A stretch of 64,000 nucleotides of DNA. Origin: Polychytrium aggregatum. Its lineage: Eukaryota > Chytridiomycota > Chytridiomycetes > Polychytriales. The notes under the pieces are model-generated. The model did no database searches and was not told where the DNA came from. It saw nothing but the letters and a program-made list of their open reading frames with translations. Below, piece by piece: positions 20,794 through 32,333 of the stretch (positions within the stretch are counted from its first letter, which is position 1; each line of letters opens with the position of its first letter). A program made the translations under genes and the position numbers. The DNA lies in contig NW_026516225.1 in assembly GCF_025602895.1 (NCBI RefSeq), positions 595,636 to 659,635 on the forward strand. The letters run 5' to 3'.

Positions 20794-23700
20794 TTAAGAA
20801 GGCTTCCTGCGAGGAGCCCTGCGTGTGCTCTTTATTTGGGGCTCCTCGAGGTGTTTACCGTATTTACTCAGCTCCTCGGGTGCATGGGACAAGTCCTCCA
20901 GTGTTTGCCATGTGTTGCCCGAGTGTGGGTAACCAACCCACTTGACATAAAACCGAAGTGACCCATCAGCCACTTTCTTGTGCCTCACGATCCTTTCGAC
21001 TTCATATTCTTGAGTATAGTATTGTCCGAGGTCGTCTTCCAGTGGTGCGTCGTCCGGGACACCTTCGTCGGCGTCGGGGAACTGTGCTGGACTGCGGGTC
21101 GTGTGGCGACGCAGCTTGGACACATGGAAGACAGGATGGAGCTTGCTTCCAGGTGGCAAGTCCAACAGGTAGTTGAGGGGACTGGGTCGGGCCGCTATCT
21201 TGAACGGTCCTCGGTACTTGGGCAACAACTTCTTTGACTGGGCTTCGGGGACCTTGATGTTGTCGGCGTCCAGGTAGACAAGGTCTCCAACTTCAAAGGA
21301 GACATCCTGGTGTCGGCGGTCGTAGTACTTCGCCATCACTTGTTGCGCATCCGTGAGCGCGTCGGCGATCATCTTGTGTCGGACTTGATGATCTTTGACA
21401 AAGGCACTTGGTTTGGGAGGCAATCCAGCCGTGGACTCGGTCAGTGTCAAGGAGGTGGGAACATCAGGCTGGAATCCGTAGAGCGCCTCAAAGGGGCTCA
21501 AGCCAGTTGTGCTCGACTTGGCGGTGTTGTATGCAAACTCTGCATGACTCAGCTGTATGTCCCAGTCGTCTTGGCTGGTCGAGGCGTATGTCCTCAGGTA
21601 TTGCTCGAGGGTGCGGATCGTCCGCTCGGACTGTCCATCCGTTTGTTGGTGGTGCGAGGTTGACATGTTCAGCTTGGTGCCGAGATGGTCGAACAGACTT
21701 GTCCAAAACAAGGAGGTGAATCGGGGGTCTCGATCACTGACGATGGACTTTGGGAGGCCGTGGTGCTTGAACACATGCTTGAAGAACAGCAGTGCAAGGT
21801 CAGGCGCGGAGCATGTCGTCTGGCACGGCACAAAGTGTGCCATCTTGCTGAACCTGTCGACAAAGACAGCGATTGCATCGTGGTCCAACTTGGTCGTCGG
21901 TAGATGCGTGATGAGATCCATGGACATGCTGGTCCAGGGGCGGTCGGGAACAGGCAGGGGTTGCAGCAATCCTTGCTCTCGGGTCGTGCGTGACTTGACC
22001 ATCTTGCAGGTATGGCAGGACTCGATGTACTTCTCGACGGTGCGCTTCATTCCAGGCCAGTATGCGACTTTGGCCAGTCGGTCGTATGTCTTCTCGACTC
22101 CAAAGTGTCCAGCGAGGGGCGAGTCGTGGACCTCTTGGAGCAACTTGGTCTTCAACGACGGAATGTCCGGCACACAGACACGGCTGTCCTTCTTCAGGAG
22201 GAGCAGGCCATCACGCACTGTGTACTCGGATGATTCGTCGTCCTTGGGGAGCTTAGACACCTTTCGGAACAGTTCTCCGAACTGTTTGTCGTTGGCGATG
22301 TTGTCTCGGACAACATCCAGCATCGTGTTGTCGACACTGACAGTCGACTCGTACAGTGACGCCAATTGGTAGTCGGGGCGTCGGGACAGTGCGTCAGGCA
22401 CCACATTGAGTTTGCCTTTCTGGTATACAACCTCGTAGTTGTACTCGGCGAGGAACTCCATCCATCGCGCTTGGCGTCGGCTCAGGTTCTTCTTGGTGTC
22501 GAGGTAACGCAGTGACTGGTGGTCCGTCACAATCTTGAAGGGCTTGGCGGTACCGTGGAGGTACACTCGGAACTTCTGCAGCGCGTAGATGATCGCAAGC
22601 TGCTCCTTCTCGTGCACGGGATAGTTGATCTCGTGTTGGGACAGTTTGCGCGACTCGAAGGCAACGGGCCTTCCCTCCTGCATCAAAACAGCTCCCACCG
22701 CAAAGTCGGAGGCGTCGGTGTGCACGGAGACATCCGTGTTCGGGTCGAACACAGCGAGGACAGGAGCGTTCGTCAAGGCGTGCTTGAGGGTCTCGAACGC
22801 TTGGCGTTGTGGGTGGTCCCACACGAAGGGGCACTCTTTGCGGAGTAGGTCTGTGAGTGGACCGGCAGTGCGCGCCAGATCGGGGATGAATCGGCGGTAG
22901 TAGTTGACGAGACCGAGAAACGACTGCACGTCAGAGACGCATGCGAGCGGCGGCCACTCGACCACAGACTTGACCTTGGCGGGGTCGACTTCGATTCCTC
23001 TTCCTGAGACAACGTGTCCCAGGAACGGGACTTGATTCTTGAAGAACTCACACTTGGACAGTTTGGCATACAACTTGTGCTCGCGTAGCTTGGCCAGCAC
23101 GCGGGCGACATGACCTTCATGGGTCGCTTCATCCTTGCTGTACACAAGGATATCATCCAGGTACACGATGACAGAGTTGTCGAGCTCTTGGCGGAACACA
23201 TCGTTCATCAGCTGCATGAACGTGGCAGGTGCGTTCGTCAATCCGAACGGCAGCACTAGGAACTCGTACAGTCCGTAGCGAGTCCTGAAGGCGGTCTTGT
23301 GGACATCATCCTCGTGGATGCGGATCTGATGGTAGCCTGAGCGGAGGTCTATCTTGCTAAAGACCTTTGCTCCACTCAGACGATCCATCAACTCGTCGAT
23401 CCTGGGCAACGGGTAGGTGTTCTTGATGGTCTGTTTGTTTAGTGCGCGATAGTCGACGCACATCCTGAGATCACCTTCTTTCTTCTTGACAAAGAGCACT
23501 GGTGCACCATACGGTGACTGGCTCGGGCGGATGAACCCATGGGCGAGGAGGTCATCCAACTGGCGCTTGAGTTCGTCCATCTCCGTCAGCGACAGTTGGT
23601 ACGTCGGTCTTGACGGAGGCGACGAGCCTGGTTCGATGTCGATGCGATGATCGACGGTGCGTTGGGGTGGCAGGCATTGTGGCAACTGGTCGGGGAATAC

Positions 23701-24704
23701 GTCCTTGTACTCGTCGAGCAGCTTGGTCACCACAGGCGGGGGACCGGGACCGGCTTGGTCGGTGTCGTCGACCTCACGCACGACACAGAGGAACGACGTG
23801 TCCTTCTTGATCAGCCTCTTGAATTGCATGGCTGAGAGGAGAGGTGGCATGTTGGGTGAGGCCATGCCCTGCAGGACAATGTCAGGGCCAACACGGACAG
23901 TGCGGCCTTTCCAGTCGACGACTGGAGTCGGCTCGGCACGAGCAAGCCAGCTCATGCCGAGGATGGCATCGAACTTGGTGTCGATCACTTGGAACAACAG
24001 GACAGGATGGTACTTGGGATGGAGGGCCACTCGCAGGACCACTTGGTGTGTGCACTGCTGCACACGATCGTCTGCAAGCGCCACACTCATCGGCGACTTC
24101 TTCTTGGTTGCATGTATGTTGAGCTCCTGGAGCAAGCGTCTGCTGACAAAGTTGCAGCTTGCTCCAGAGTCCACCATCATTCGGACGGTGTGACCTTGGA
24201 CGGTGGCAGGGAGGTACAGCAGGGACTCTTCATGGTCCTCCTGCACAGCCTCCTGCACCATGACTTGACTTGGGGGAACGGGCGACACTTGGTCTTGGTT
24301 GGCTTCATCACGGCCACTCGGACATTTTGGATAGGGTTCGGCCATTGCGGGGGCCTGCGGCGTCAGCACGCCATTGCACACGACGTCCACGGCTTGCGGA
24401 CACATGTCGGAAGCATCCGACACACACGACTTGACAGGGGTGAGGGCACAGGCGGTCCTGTCCCTCAAGGGTTCTTGATTTTCTTTTTGTTTTGGTTTTC
24501 AATTTTGGTTTTCTCTTCACGTTCGTGGAGAGGCAGGCGGCTTGCGCCACCATGCACCTCTCGCACGACGCACAACACTTGGTTTGTTTCTCCTTCGGGG
24601 GAGGGGGCGAGGTGAACTTCCTCTGGAGACGCGTGGACTGCATTGAGCAATCCACGGCGTTGGTCTCCTACTAGGGCTCCAGAGCCACCTAGTAGGGTCG
24701 GCCG
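20794..24704 (-). pseudogene. B-2 Pol, frameshifted in its N-terminal linker
   Basis: Same protein as B-1 Pol from residue 87 of the open frame onward, but the A6 run in the Lys/Asn-rich linker is A5, so the N-terminal piece (24725-24465) ends early and the enzyme part (from 24,468) is in another frame. All enzyme motifs remain. Either the copy is dead by one base, the run is itself slippery, or the base was lost in sequencing. A homopolymer site makes the last possibility real. Confidence 0.85.
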
Positions 24705-24710
24705 TTTCCC
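24667..24710 (-). promoter_or_regulatory. B-2 predicted -1 frameshift signal
   Basis: Heptamer at 24710-24704, 7-nt spacer and hairpin at 24696-24667, unchanged from B-1. Confidence 0.8.
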
Positions 24711-25510
24711 GACTTCATGGGGCACTCCTTGGCCTGGTGTCCCGGTCGGTGACAGAAGAAGCAGGAACCATGGCGGAGGTCCTCCTGCTTCTGTCTGTCC
24801 TTGGGGGAGACAGTGGCAGCTTGCTGGAACCGGGAGCGGGGAGGGCCACGAGCCTCCATGGCGTTGACGTCAACGTCCATGGGCTCAGGCATGGGTCTTG
24901 CGGGCGGGGCCGGGCGAGGCGGACGGGCTGGGACGTGATGAGACCGATGGCCGCCTGCCAGCTGCGGGTAGAACTGGCGGCCATGGTACTGGACGTTGTC
25001 GAGGTTCTCGGCAACGTCCATCATCACGTCCAGGGACTTGCGGGCATCAGGGTTGCTGGCGATGTACTCTCTGATCTTGGGCTTGAGGCCCTTCTGGAAG
25101 AGGTACATCGCATCAGCAGAGCCCAGCTCCTCAATCTGGGAGGAGAGGTCTTCAAACTCCTCGATGTAGCGGGTCACAGAACCACGCTGCACGAGAGAGT
25201 ATAGCTTGTCACGGGCAATGAGTTCAGCATTGGGGCTGCCGAAGCGGCGACGGAGGCGGTCCTTGAAGTCGTCAAACACACCTTCGCTCTGCTCGTCGAA
25301 CCCTTGGCGGCGGTACCAACGGTACGCCTGGTCCTTTAAGCAGAGCTTGGCGGCGACGATGTGGTGGGTGGGGGCGACTTGGGCAGCATCGAGGTAGTCC
25401 TCGAGTTGCTGCAGCCAGTCCTCCACCGAGGAGGAGCGGCTCTTCCCAGTAAACACTGGGGCACGGAAGGTCTTGAGGAAGGCTTCCGGAAGTGGGCGGG
25501 GGTTGCTCAT
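24689..25510 (-). CDS. B-2 Gag
   Basis: 273 aa, residue-for-residue the same as B-1 Gag as far as compared, including the CCHC knuckle. The tRNA-type primer site follows the LTR at 25632-25621. Confidence 0.9.
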   Translation of the reverse strand: MSNPRPLPEAFLKTFRAPVFTGKSRSSSVEDWLQQLEDYLDAAQVAPTHHIVAAKLCLKDQAYRWYRRQGFDEQSEGVFDDFKDRLRRRFGSPNAELIARDKLYSLVQRGSVTRYIEEFEDLSSQIEELGSADAMYLFQKGLKPKIREYIASNPDARKSLDVMMDVAENLDNVQYHGRQFYPQLAGGHRSHHVPARPPRPAPPARPMPEPMDVDVNAMEARGPPRSRFQQAATVSPKDRQKQEDLRHGSCFFCHRPGHQAKECPMKSGNGRPY

Positions 25511-25632
25511 GGCAGGGGCAGGCTCCAGGGACAGAGAGGAGAGTCGGTCGGCAAGAGAGGCGGGATCCAGCTTGAGGATCTAGAAAGAGGACAAACAGGA
25601 CGAAAACAAGACGAGGATTTCCGATGCTACCA

Positions 25633-25941
25633 TGTAACGTCCACTACTGGGACGTTGGGGCAAGACGGGGAGGGAGGGGGTACAAGACAAGACAGGACGG
25701 GGCAGAACAGGGCGGTGCTAGGCTACTCTAGCGGACGGGTGAGCTCGGGGAGCACTTACGTTTATTCACGATAAAACCGAACTCCAGACAAACGGGGGGA
25801 ACGGGGGCAACCCGCAGGTATACCCTGCGGTGGCCTGCCTGCGGTGCGTGAAAACGCAAAGCGCAGCACAGGTCACGACCCACTGCGCCGCGCAGTACGC
25901 GCAGTACGCGCAGCACAGCGTCGGAGATACCATCTCCTACA
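25633..25941 (-). repeat. B-2 5' LTR
   Basis: 309 bp, matching the B-2 3' LTR. GGGTG repeats on its right. Confidence 0.9.
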
Positions 25942-27313
25942 GGGTGCGGAAGGCTGTTTTCCATTCGTCGCCTGCACGGATGCGTACAAGGTTGTACGCA
26001 CCGCGCAGGTCGATTTTCGAAAACACCTTTGCCCCGCTCAGGCGCTCGAGCAGTGCGGGAATCAGTGGAAGCGGATACCGGTTCCGAACTGTGATCTTGT
26101 TCAGGCTTCTGTAGTCAACACACAAGCGCAGTGTGCCGTCTTTCTTCCGAACGAATAGGACAGGGGAAGCCGCGGGAGACTTGGACGGGCGAATGAATCC
26201 CTTCGCAAGATTCTCGTCCAAGTACTCCCGTAGTGCTTTCGTTTCTTCCACCGACAGATTGTAAATGGGACCGAAAGGGGGGGACTTGTCGGGGACGAGG
26301 TCGATGCTGCAATCGTATGGGCGGTGATCGGGCAGTCGGTCTGCCTTTCCCTTACTGAACACATCGGCAAAGTCACCGTACTTCTCCGGCAATGTAGCTG
26401 GAGGATTGCTTCCTCCAGTTGGGTGAGAGGCGGCAACAACGATGGGAGCCGTCGGGATATCGACGGTCCCGGCCGCCCAGTCGACTGTGGGATTGTGCTG
26501 GTGAAGCCAAGGCAAGCCAAGCACAACTGGCGCGTGCGGGCTGGGCATGAGGTCGAGCACGAGGGGCTGCTCGTGGCCGCCGACCGCAATCGTCAGCGGC
26601 TCGGTCTCTTCGGTGATCGTGGGAAGGGCGTGTCCGTCGATGCCTTCCGCAGCCAGTGGCTTGTCTTTGGTGTGGATGGCAAGTCCCACTTCCTTGGCAA
26701 ACGTGGGATCGATCAAGCATGCGGAGCATCCGCTGTCGACCATGGCGAGCGTTGGGGCCACGAGGTCACCTTGTTGGAGCTGGATGGGGATAAGGAACAG
26801 CTTGGAGTCTTGGCGGCGTGCAATCATTGACAAAGCGGCAACCATATGCACGCAGTCGGGGTCGGGCGTGTCGCCACCACCATGCGGGGGGCATGTGGTG
26901 GGGGCGGTGTTGGCTGTGAGGGGCGTGCTGCCAGGTGGGGGAGCATGTGGGGGGACTGGGGCATGGGAAGTCTGCTTTGGGAAGTGGATGGGCAGGTTGC
27001 TGGACTCGAGGATGGGTGGGTGCATGAGGTAACGGAGGTCCACCTTGGCCCGAGGGCAAGTGGTAGCGGCGGTGGTCGAGGTGTTTGAGAGCGGCGCATG
27101 CTCTTGGACGGGTCGAATGGTCTGGGGCTGGGGGGCGGCCTGGAAGAACGAGGCGGGGCTGGGTTGCGGGATGGGTACGGGTCGGGGAGTTAGGGCAGGT
27201 TGGGCCTTGGGATGGGCGGTAGCAATTGGTCTTTGAGGTTTGGAAAAGACTTTATTGCTGACATTGTCGGTCAGCGCCAGAGCAGCGGCCCTTAGAGGCT
27301 CTGGCGCATGTCG
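25942..27313 (-). pseudogene. F pol, N-terminal segment (protease and start of RT)
   Basis: This frame opens exactly at the F slippery site (27,313) and runs without a stop to the B-2 insertion. It holds a Pro-rich spacer, retropepsin ([12 protein letters not shown]) and the RT N-terminal part ([34 protein letters not shown]). No ATG, GTG or TTG occurs in frame for about 270 nt after the slippery site, so independent initiation near the junction is unlikely. RT continues at 20,475 after B-2. Confidence 0.9.
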
Positions 27314-27319
27314 TTTCCC
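27274..27319 (-). promoter_or_regulatory. F predicted -1 frameshift signal
   Basis: The Gag-frame heptamer G GGA AAC (27319-27313), a 5-nt spacer (GACAT), then perfect 10-bp arms GCGCCAGAGC and GCTCTGGCGC (27307-27274) closing a 14-nt loop that contains the gag stop TAA. Confidence 0.85.
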
Positions 27320-28059
27320 GACTCGGTGTTGGTTCGGCGGTTGGGGCAGGCCTTGACAAAGTGTCCGGCCTCCCCGCAGTACAGGCAGAGATTATTGGCT
27401 CTGCGATGTCTGCGTTCGGCTTCGCGGGAGGCCGAACCGGAGCCGGAGACTTGAGCCACCAAGGGGTCGTCTTGGGCTTCCTTGAATCCTGCGGGTGGAG
27501 GCAGCTCGAGGTTGGGACGGCGAGGGCGGCGGTCCTCCTCGAGACGGCGCTGGTAGATGCGGGCGTCGAGGCGAGTCGCCACTTCGATGAGCTCTTCAAG
27601 CGTGGCAGGCAGCTCGCCTCGAATCGCGAGCATGTCTTTGACGTCGGTGTTGAGCCCGCGGTAAAACTGGGCGATCAGAGCCTGTTCGTCCCAGTGGATC
27701 TCCGCTTGGAGGAGCTGGAACTCAGAGGCGAAGATCGCAACAGACCGCTTGCCTTGGGTGAGGCGCATGATAGCGCCTTCAGACCGGACGACGGAGTGCG
27801 GGTCGCCAAAACGAGCTTCGAGCTGGCGAACGAAGGTGGCAAAATCTTGGATGGCGGGGCTCTCCGTTGCAACGAGGCTGGCGAACCAGTCTGCGGGTGG
27901 TCCGGCGAGCAATGTGCCCACAAGGCCCACCCGGTGACGGTCCGTGGGGTAGCGGGCCTCGTGGATGGACAGGATGATCTTGACTTGGGTCAGGAAGGAA
28001 CGGAAGCGACGACGGTTGCCGTCAAATGGGTCAGGGAGGCGGAGAGGAGCGTCGGCCAT
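27292..28059 (-). CDS. F Gag with CCHC zinc knuckle
   Basis: 255 aa from the ATG at 28059-28057. The Gag domain (about residues 15-165) resembles that of C (GNRRRF and GNRQGF near the N-terminus), and one knuckle [14 protein letters not shown] has canonical spacing. It is short for a chromovirus Gag because it lacks an N-terminal extension. It overlaps Pol by about 20 nt at the shift site. Confidence 0.9.
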   Translation of the reverse strand: MADAPLRLPDPFDGNRRRFRSFLTQVKIILSIHEARYPTDRHRVGLVGTLLAGPPADWFASLVATESPAIQDFATFVRQLEARFGDPHSVVRSEGAIMRLTQGKRSVAIFASEFQLLQAEIHWDEQALIAQFYRGLNTDVKDMLAIRGELPATLEELIEVATRLDARIYQRRLEEDRRPRRPNLELPPPAGFKEAQDDPLVAQVSGSGSASREAERRHRRANNLCLYCGEAGHFVKACPNRRTNTESGNDMRQSL

Positions 28060-28074
28060 GGCAGGCAGGGTAAG

Positions 28075-28087
28075 AAGAGGAATCAAA
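28075..28087 (-). other. F self-priming site (Tf1/sushi type)
   Basis: Bases just after the 5' LTR in element sense are TTTGATTCCTCTT, with no TGG. Eleven of them (28085-28075) are the exact complement of AAGAGGAATCA inside the LTR (28267-28257), 39 nt downstream of the TATATAAAG box (28306-28298), where the RNA should begin. Confidence 0.8.
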
Positions 28088-28412
28088 TGTCACGGACGGG
28101 CAGGGCTGGAGAGGACGGAACGGCGGGCGAGGCTCGAGCGAAGGCAGGACGGAAGCGAGGCGACGGCAGGGCGGAAGCAGGACGGGATCGGGGGGACGGG
28201 GACTGGAGACGGTCGTTTATTTGGCGAACGACGCAGGGCAAGGCGGAGAATACAGGTGATTCCTCTTGCTGGGCCTCTCGGGCGACGGGGATGGCGCCTT
28301 TATATAGTTTGGGCCCAGCAAGAGTCGGTGCGGGGAACCGGGTCGAGGTTCTCACGCTGCGTCGCTCAGTCTGCGTGCACGCGCTATGTGACGAACACGC
28401 CGGTTCGTCACA
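28088..28412 (-). repeat. F 5' LTR
   Basis: 325 bp, with the TATA box at 28306-28298 and a CAAATAAACG polyadenylation-like signal. The outer end carries a palindrome with arms TGTGACGAAC and GTTCGTCACA. It appears identical to the 3' LTR. Confidence 0.9.
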
Positions 28413-31009
28413 GAGATGAGCTCAACGGTCTTGGCAAGACCAAAGTGACCAGCGGCAGCGGAGCAGTGACGTTGCTCAAACACTTTGAGCTGGAGCTCGG
28501 GGGAAGGGACAACGATCAGGTCTTTAAAGTAAAGGAGACCGTCACGGGAAGAGTAATCGCCATCAAGACGTTTGGCGTTAAAGTCAGAAAGGAGGGAACA
28601 AGAAAGGGTGGCAGCTCGAATCTCGGAAAGAAAGTCGGGATTCGAGCCGATAACAGTGATGCTGTCGAGAGAAATAGACTCGAACAGCTGAAGGAAGTTG
28701 GTGGAGTGGAGGGAGTCACCAGGCTTTATCTCAAAGTCAGAACGGCGACTGAGAGCATCGGCTTTGGTGTTGAGACGACCAGGGCGGTGGTAAATGCGAA
28801 AAGCAAAGTCAGAAAGGAATTGGGCCCACCGGAACTGGCGGCGAGAAAGTTGGGAAGCGGAAGTGAACCGGGTGAGGTTCTGGTGATCAGAGAAGACAAG
28901 AGTGGGATGATCGGGGTCGGCAGCCATCAAGTAATGACGCCAGGCAGTAAAGGAATCGACAATGGCAAGGAGCTCTTTGTCGTGAGTGTCATAGTTCACC
29001 TCGGCGGGACGGAATTGCCGAGAGTGAAAAGCAACGGGGTGAAGAGCGCCGTCAGGGTCAAACTGAGAAAGGACGGCACCCAAAGCAAAGTCAGAAGCAT
29101 CGGGCTCGATGACAGCGGGTTTAGAGAAATCAAAGTAACGAAGAATAGGTGCGGAAGTGAAGGAATGTTTAAGAGAATCAAAAGCCTCTTGGGCCTCGGG
29201 AGACCAAGAGAAGGTGGAGGATTTGGTGGTGAGTGAAGTCAAAGGACGAGCAAGTGCGGAAAAGTCCTCGACGAAGCGGCGGTAAAAGTTTGCGAAACCA
29301 ATAAAGACTTGGATGTCGCGAGCAGAAGAGGGAACAGGCCAAAGAGAAACGGCCTCGACCTTGGCAGGGTCCATTTTGATGCCATCGGCAGAAATGATCA
29401 TGCCGAGAAAGTCAACTTCAGAAAGGTCAAAAGAACACTTGGCCGGATTGACCTTAAGGGAGTGTTCACGAAGGCGAGAAAGAACAAGCTTAACATGCTC
29501 CTCATGCTCCTGGGGATCTTTTGAGAAGATCAGGATGTCGTCAAGATAAATGACAACACAGACACCAAGGAGGTCCGAGAAGATGTCGTTCATAAAAAAC
29601 TGGAAAGCAGCGGGGGCATTCGAAAGACCAAAGGGGATAACGTTGTACTCAAATGAGCCAGATTTGCAAACAAAAGCAGTCTTCCACTCATCGCCCTTCT
29701 TGACACGAACCAAGTGGTAAGCATCAGGAAGGTCAAGGTGTGAGAAGACGCGGGCAGAAGAGAGTTTATCCAGAAGATCCTGGAAAAGGGGAAGAGGGTA
29801 ACGGTTCTTCTTCGTGATGGCATTGAGGCCCCGGTAGTCGACGCAAAGGCGAAGACCACCATTGGGCTTCTTCACGAAGAAGCAGGGAGCACCAACGGGA
29901 GAAGAGGATTTGGAGATCCAACCACGTGCGAGGGCGTTGGTCAGATACTCCGAAAGAGCAGATTCCTCGGCCGGGGACAAAGGATAGACTTTCCCCGGCT
30001 TTGGCAAACGAGGTTCCTTTCCATCCTCGGTCCGTACAAACTCAATAGACAAGTCATACGGACGATGAGGAGGCAAGGAAGAAGGAGGGTCAGACTTGAG
30101 GCTGAAAACGTCGCCAAACTCATTGTATTTGAGTGGGACACCTCGAGAGTCAACAGGGGTGCCAGACTCGGCATACACCTTCGTCGTGAGCACGGACCTT
30201 ATCGACACCGTAGGATACGTCTCCGGCGAAGGAGGACGGATATCCATTTGGGCAGCGAAAATGTCGAGCTTGTCTTCCCGTGCAAGACGGAGAAGACTCG
30301 CCGCATTAACGAGCTCAATGTCGGGCGAAGATAAAGCCGTTGGCTCTTCAGAAAGCGAAGCAGAGTCAAGGCGGGAAGAAAGGGAAGGCGAAGTGCCAAA
30401 GGAGGGAACCGGTGTAAGGGAAGGACCGGAGGGAGGAAGAGTCAAAGGCGAAGTGCCCGAAGGGGGAGGCGAAGTGCCGGAAGTGGACGAAGTGTCCAAG
30501 GAAGAAGCAGAGACATCCGCGAGGATGTGTCCATCAGCAAGGCAAGAGGGATCGGAGAATGAAAGGGAGAGGGACTTCCAATTGACAACTGGATTGTGCA
30601 AGCGCATCCAGGGAAGACCAAGAGTGATGGGAGTGGTGGAGAGTCGAGTCACAAGGAAAGAAATCGACTCGGTGTGGGAACCAATGGTCAACGTCAAAGG
30701 CACGGTTTGGAAACGAATGAAACCGGCCGAAGAGCCATCAGCAAGAGAAACGGAGTAAGGAGTAGAAAGAGGGATAAGAGAGAGTTTATGGAGATCCGCA
30801 AAGGCAGGATCAATGAGGGCAAGAGCGGTACATCCATCATCAATAAAGACAGAAAGGGAGATGGAGACCGGGCCAGAAAGACTCATGACGACAAGGGTGG
30901 CCGGAAGAAGAAGCTTATCGTCCGATAGTGACGAGTCAGAGGGGGAAGATGTTCGTATCGCCGAACAGACCACCTCGCTTACTTGCGAGGTGCTGCTCGG
31001 CTGTGGGCA
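28413..31009 (-). pseudogene. A-1 Pol, protease to start of integrase
   Basis: Opens at the A-1 slippery site and stays open to the F insertion. The retropepsin motif reads FIDDGCTALALID, so the usual D-S/T-G is D-D-G. RT (VIPFGLSNAP, YLDDILIFS), RNase H (IEPDASDFALG) and the start of the integrase zinc region (HFGLAKTVELIS) follow. The integrase resumes at 12,199. Of the 3819-nt family A pol, about 2865 nt survive in A-1. Confidence 0.88.
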
Positions 31010-31015
31010 TTTCCC
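30960..31015 (-). promoter_or_regulatory. A-1 predicted -1 frameshift signal
   Basis: Heptamer G GGA AAT (31015-31009), 7-nt spacer, then a two-part stem: GCCGAGCAG with CTGTTCGGC (one G-U pair) and CACCTCGC with GCGAGGTG, a GT bulge, and a 6-nt loop holding the gag stop TAA. Shared by A-1, A-2 and A-3. Confidence 0.82.
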
Positions 31016-31932
31016 GAGTTCCGTTTGACCAGAACCGGGCACTGCTGAACATCGCGACTGCCGGGACAAGACTTTTCCCCGCAGTACAAACAGAGACCCT
31101 GCTCACGACGTCGCTTTTTCTCGACGTCGGAGAGCTTAGCAGGGCGGACCGAGACAGAGTCAAGGTCCATGGGAGTGGGTGCAGAAGAGGAGGAAGAAGA
31201 AACATGCGCGGGAGAATGGTGGTGATGGGGAGCAGAGCGAGAAGAAGGAGGAGGAGGTTGGGAACGGGAGGAGACCTTGAGACGATGAAGGGCATCGTCG
31301 TACTCGGCCGCTGCCTTGATCAACTCGGGCAAGGAAGCGGGAACGGGGCGGAGACCGATCGGGTGGAACTTGACCTCAGACTTCAAACCCTCCTTGAAGA
31401 AGTGCATCTTCGTGGGTTCATCGGTCTGGACTCGGGCGGCGAGCTGGACAAAGCGAGTGGCGAAGGCTTGGCAGGACTTAAGTTGAACCAAGCGCTTGAG
31501 GTCGTTCAAGGCCTTATCTTGCGAGGAGGCCGTGTCCTCACCGAAGGTCGACTTGAGGGCAACTTCAAAATCCGCGAAGGAAGCCGGGAAGCAGTTGGCC
31601 ATATAAAAGGCGGCCTCGTACCATTTGAAGGCTTCGCCGCGGAGGAAGGAGGTGGCGTAGAGGACCTTCTGGCGCTCGGGCGCGAAGAAGGCGGGATCGG
31701 CGAGGAAGACGAGGTGGCACTGGGCGAGGAAGGCCGTCGTCTCGTCGGGGGAACCGAGGAACTCCTTGGGCTTGTTGACCTGGTAGACCTGGCGGGGAGC
31801 GGCGGCGGGAGCTTGCAGATCTTGGATCTGACGATGGAGAGCAGCGTTCTGGGTCATGAGGGCGTTCATACGCTCCTCCATGCGCGCCAGATACGCATTG
31901 ATATCTGCAGGGGGTGCAGCAGGCTCAGCCAT
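30979..31932 (-). CDS. A-1 Gag with an atypical Cys-only knuckle
   Basis: 317 aa from the ATG at 31932-31930. It has a short predicted coiled coil (LARMEERMNALMTQNAALH), a Gag domain (about residues 45-200, with WYEAAFYMAN and FFKEGLKSEV), a Ser/Pro/His-rich linker and a C-terminal CLYCGEKSCPGSRDVQQC. That last motif has Cys where CCHC knuckles have His, and longer spacing. The same form occurs in every A copy. The frame is intact although the element is broken elsewhere. Confidence 0.88.
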   Translation of the reverse strand: MAEPAAPPADINAYLARMEERMNALMTQNAALHRQIQDLQAPAAAPRQVYQVNKPKEFLGSPDETTAFLAQCHLVFLADPAFFAPERQKVLYATSFLRGEAFKWYEAAFYMANCFPASFADFEVALKSTFGEDTASSQDKALNDLKRLVQLKSCQAFATRFVQLAARVQTDEPTKMHFFKEGLKSEVKFHPIGLRPVPASLPELIKAAAEYDDALHRLKVSSRSQPPPPSSRSAPHHHHSPAHVSSSSSSAPTPMDLDSVSVRPAKLSDVEKKRRREQGLCLYCGEKSCPGSRDVQQCPVLVKRNSGNAHSRAAPRK

Positions 31933-32003
31933 CGGATCGACGAGGGAAAGAGAGGCGAAAGAAGAAGAAAGGCCGGGAAGCCAAGAGGGAGCGTTCAAAA
32001 TGA

Positions 32004-32333
32004 TGTTAGAGTCCAAAGGGGACTCAACGGCAAAAGAAGAAGTGAGCTCGAAGTGAGCTCAGGGAAAGCAAGGGTAAAGTCCGGAGTGGACTCGGAGAGG
32101 GAGCGAGGGAAGCAAAGATCCGTTCAAGATAAGACTTGTCTCGAAATGAGACGTGAGGAACACTCAGAGAATAAAGTAGAAGGCACTTTATTTAGTCCTA
32201 TTTTGAACGCTGAGGTTCGACTACACATCGCGGGGGTCAGGCTATTGATACACAAGTCAGGCCTTGGCAGCGAAGGGCGGCCAAGGGAGGGAAAAGTGGG
32301 CGATCGAGCAGGGCGAAGGGGGCGATGCACGAA
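32004..32333 (-). repeat. A-1 5' LTR, truncated by insertion of C
   Basis: Matches the 3' part of the family A LTR, beginning TGTTAGAGTCC on the plus strand. It breaks after GCACGAA, where C begins. ACGAA (32329-32333) is the likely target sequence of C. Confidence 0.85.

Larger units (their letters stand above)
20476..25941 (-). mobile_element. B-2: near-identical family B copy in F pol with a one-base pol deletion
   Basis: 5466 bp with 309-bp LTRs at 20476-20784 and 25633-25941. The target duplication GGGTG is at 20471-20475 and 25942-25946. It is one base shorter than B-1 because a six-T run near 16,560 is five T here (24484-24488), which breaks the pol frame. Other differences from B-1 were not found by eye. 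Confidence 0.92.
12200..28412 (-). mobile_element. F: chromovirus inserted in A-1 pol, carrying B-1 and B-2
   Basis: LTRs of 325 bp lie at 12200-12524 and 28088-28412. The target duplication GAGAT is at 12195-12199 and 28413-28417, and the empty site is seen intact in A-2 (near 35,954). Without the two B inserts the element would be about 5.3 kb. Gag is at 28059-27292 and Pol is in -1 frame. The pol frame reads through both B insertion points once one copy of each duplication is removed (1281 aa), so F was probably intact when B arrived. Confidence 0.9.

Noticed and set aside
28958-29236. Plus-strand frames antisense to family A pol (also at 35859-36983 and 58958-60160)
   Set aside because: Shadows of the T-poor, purine-rich complement of pol. 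They shift with each copy and carry no domain.
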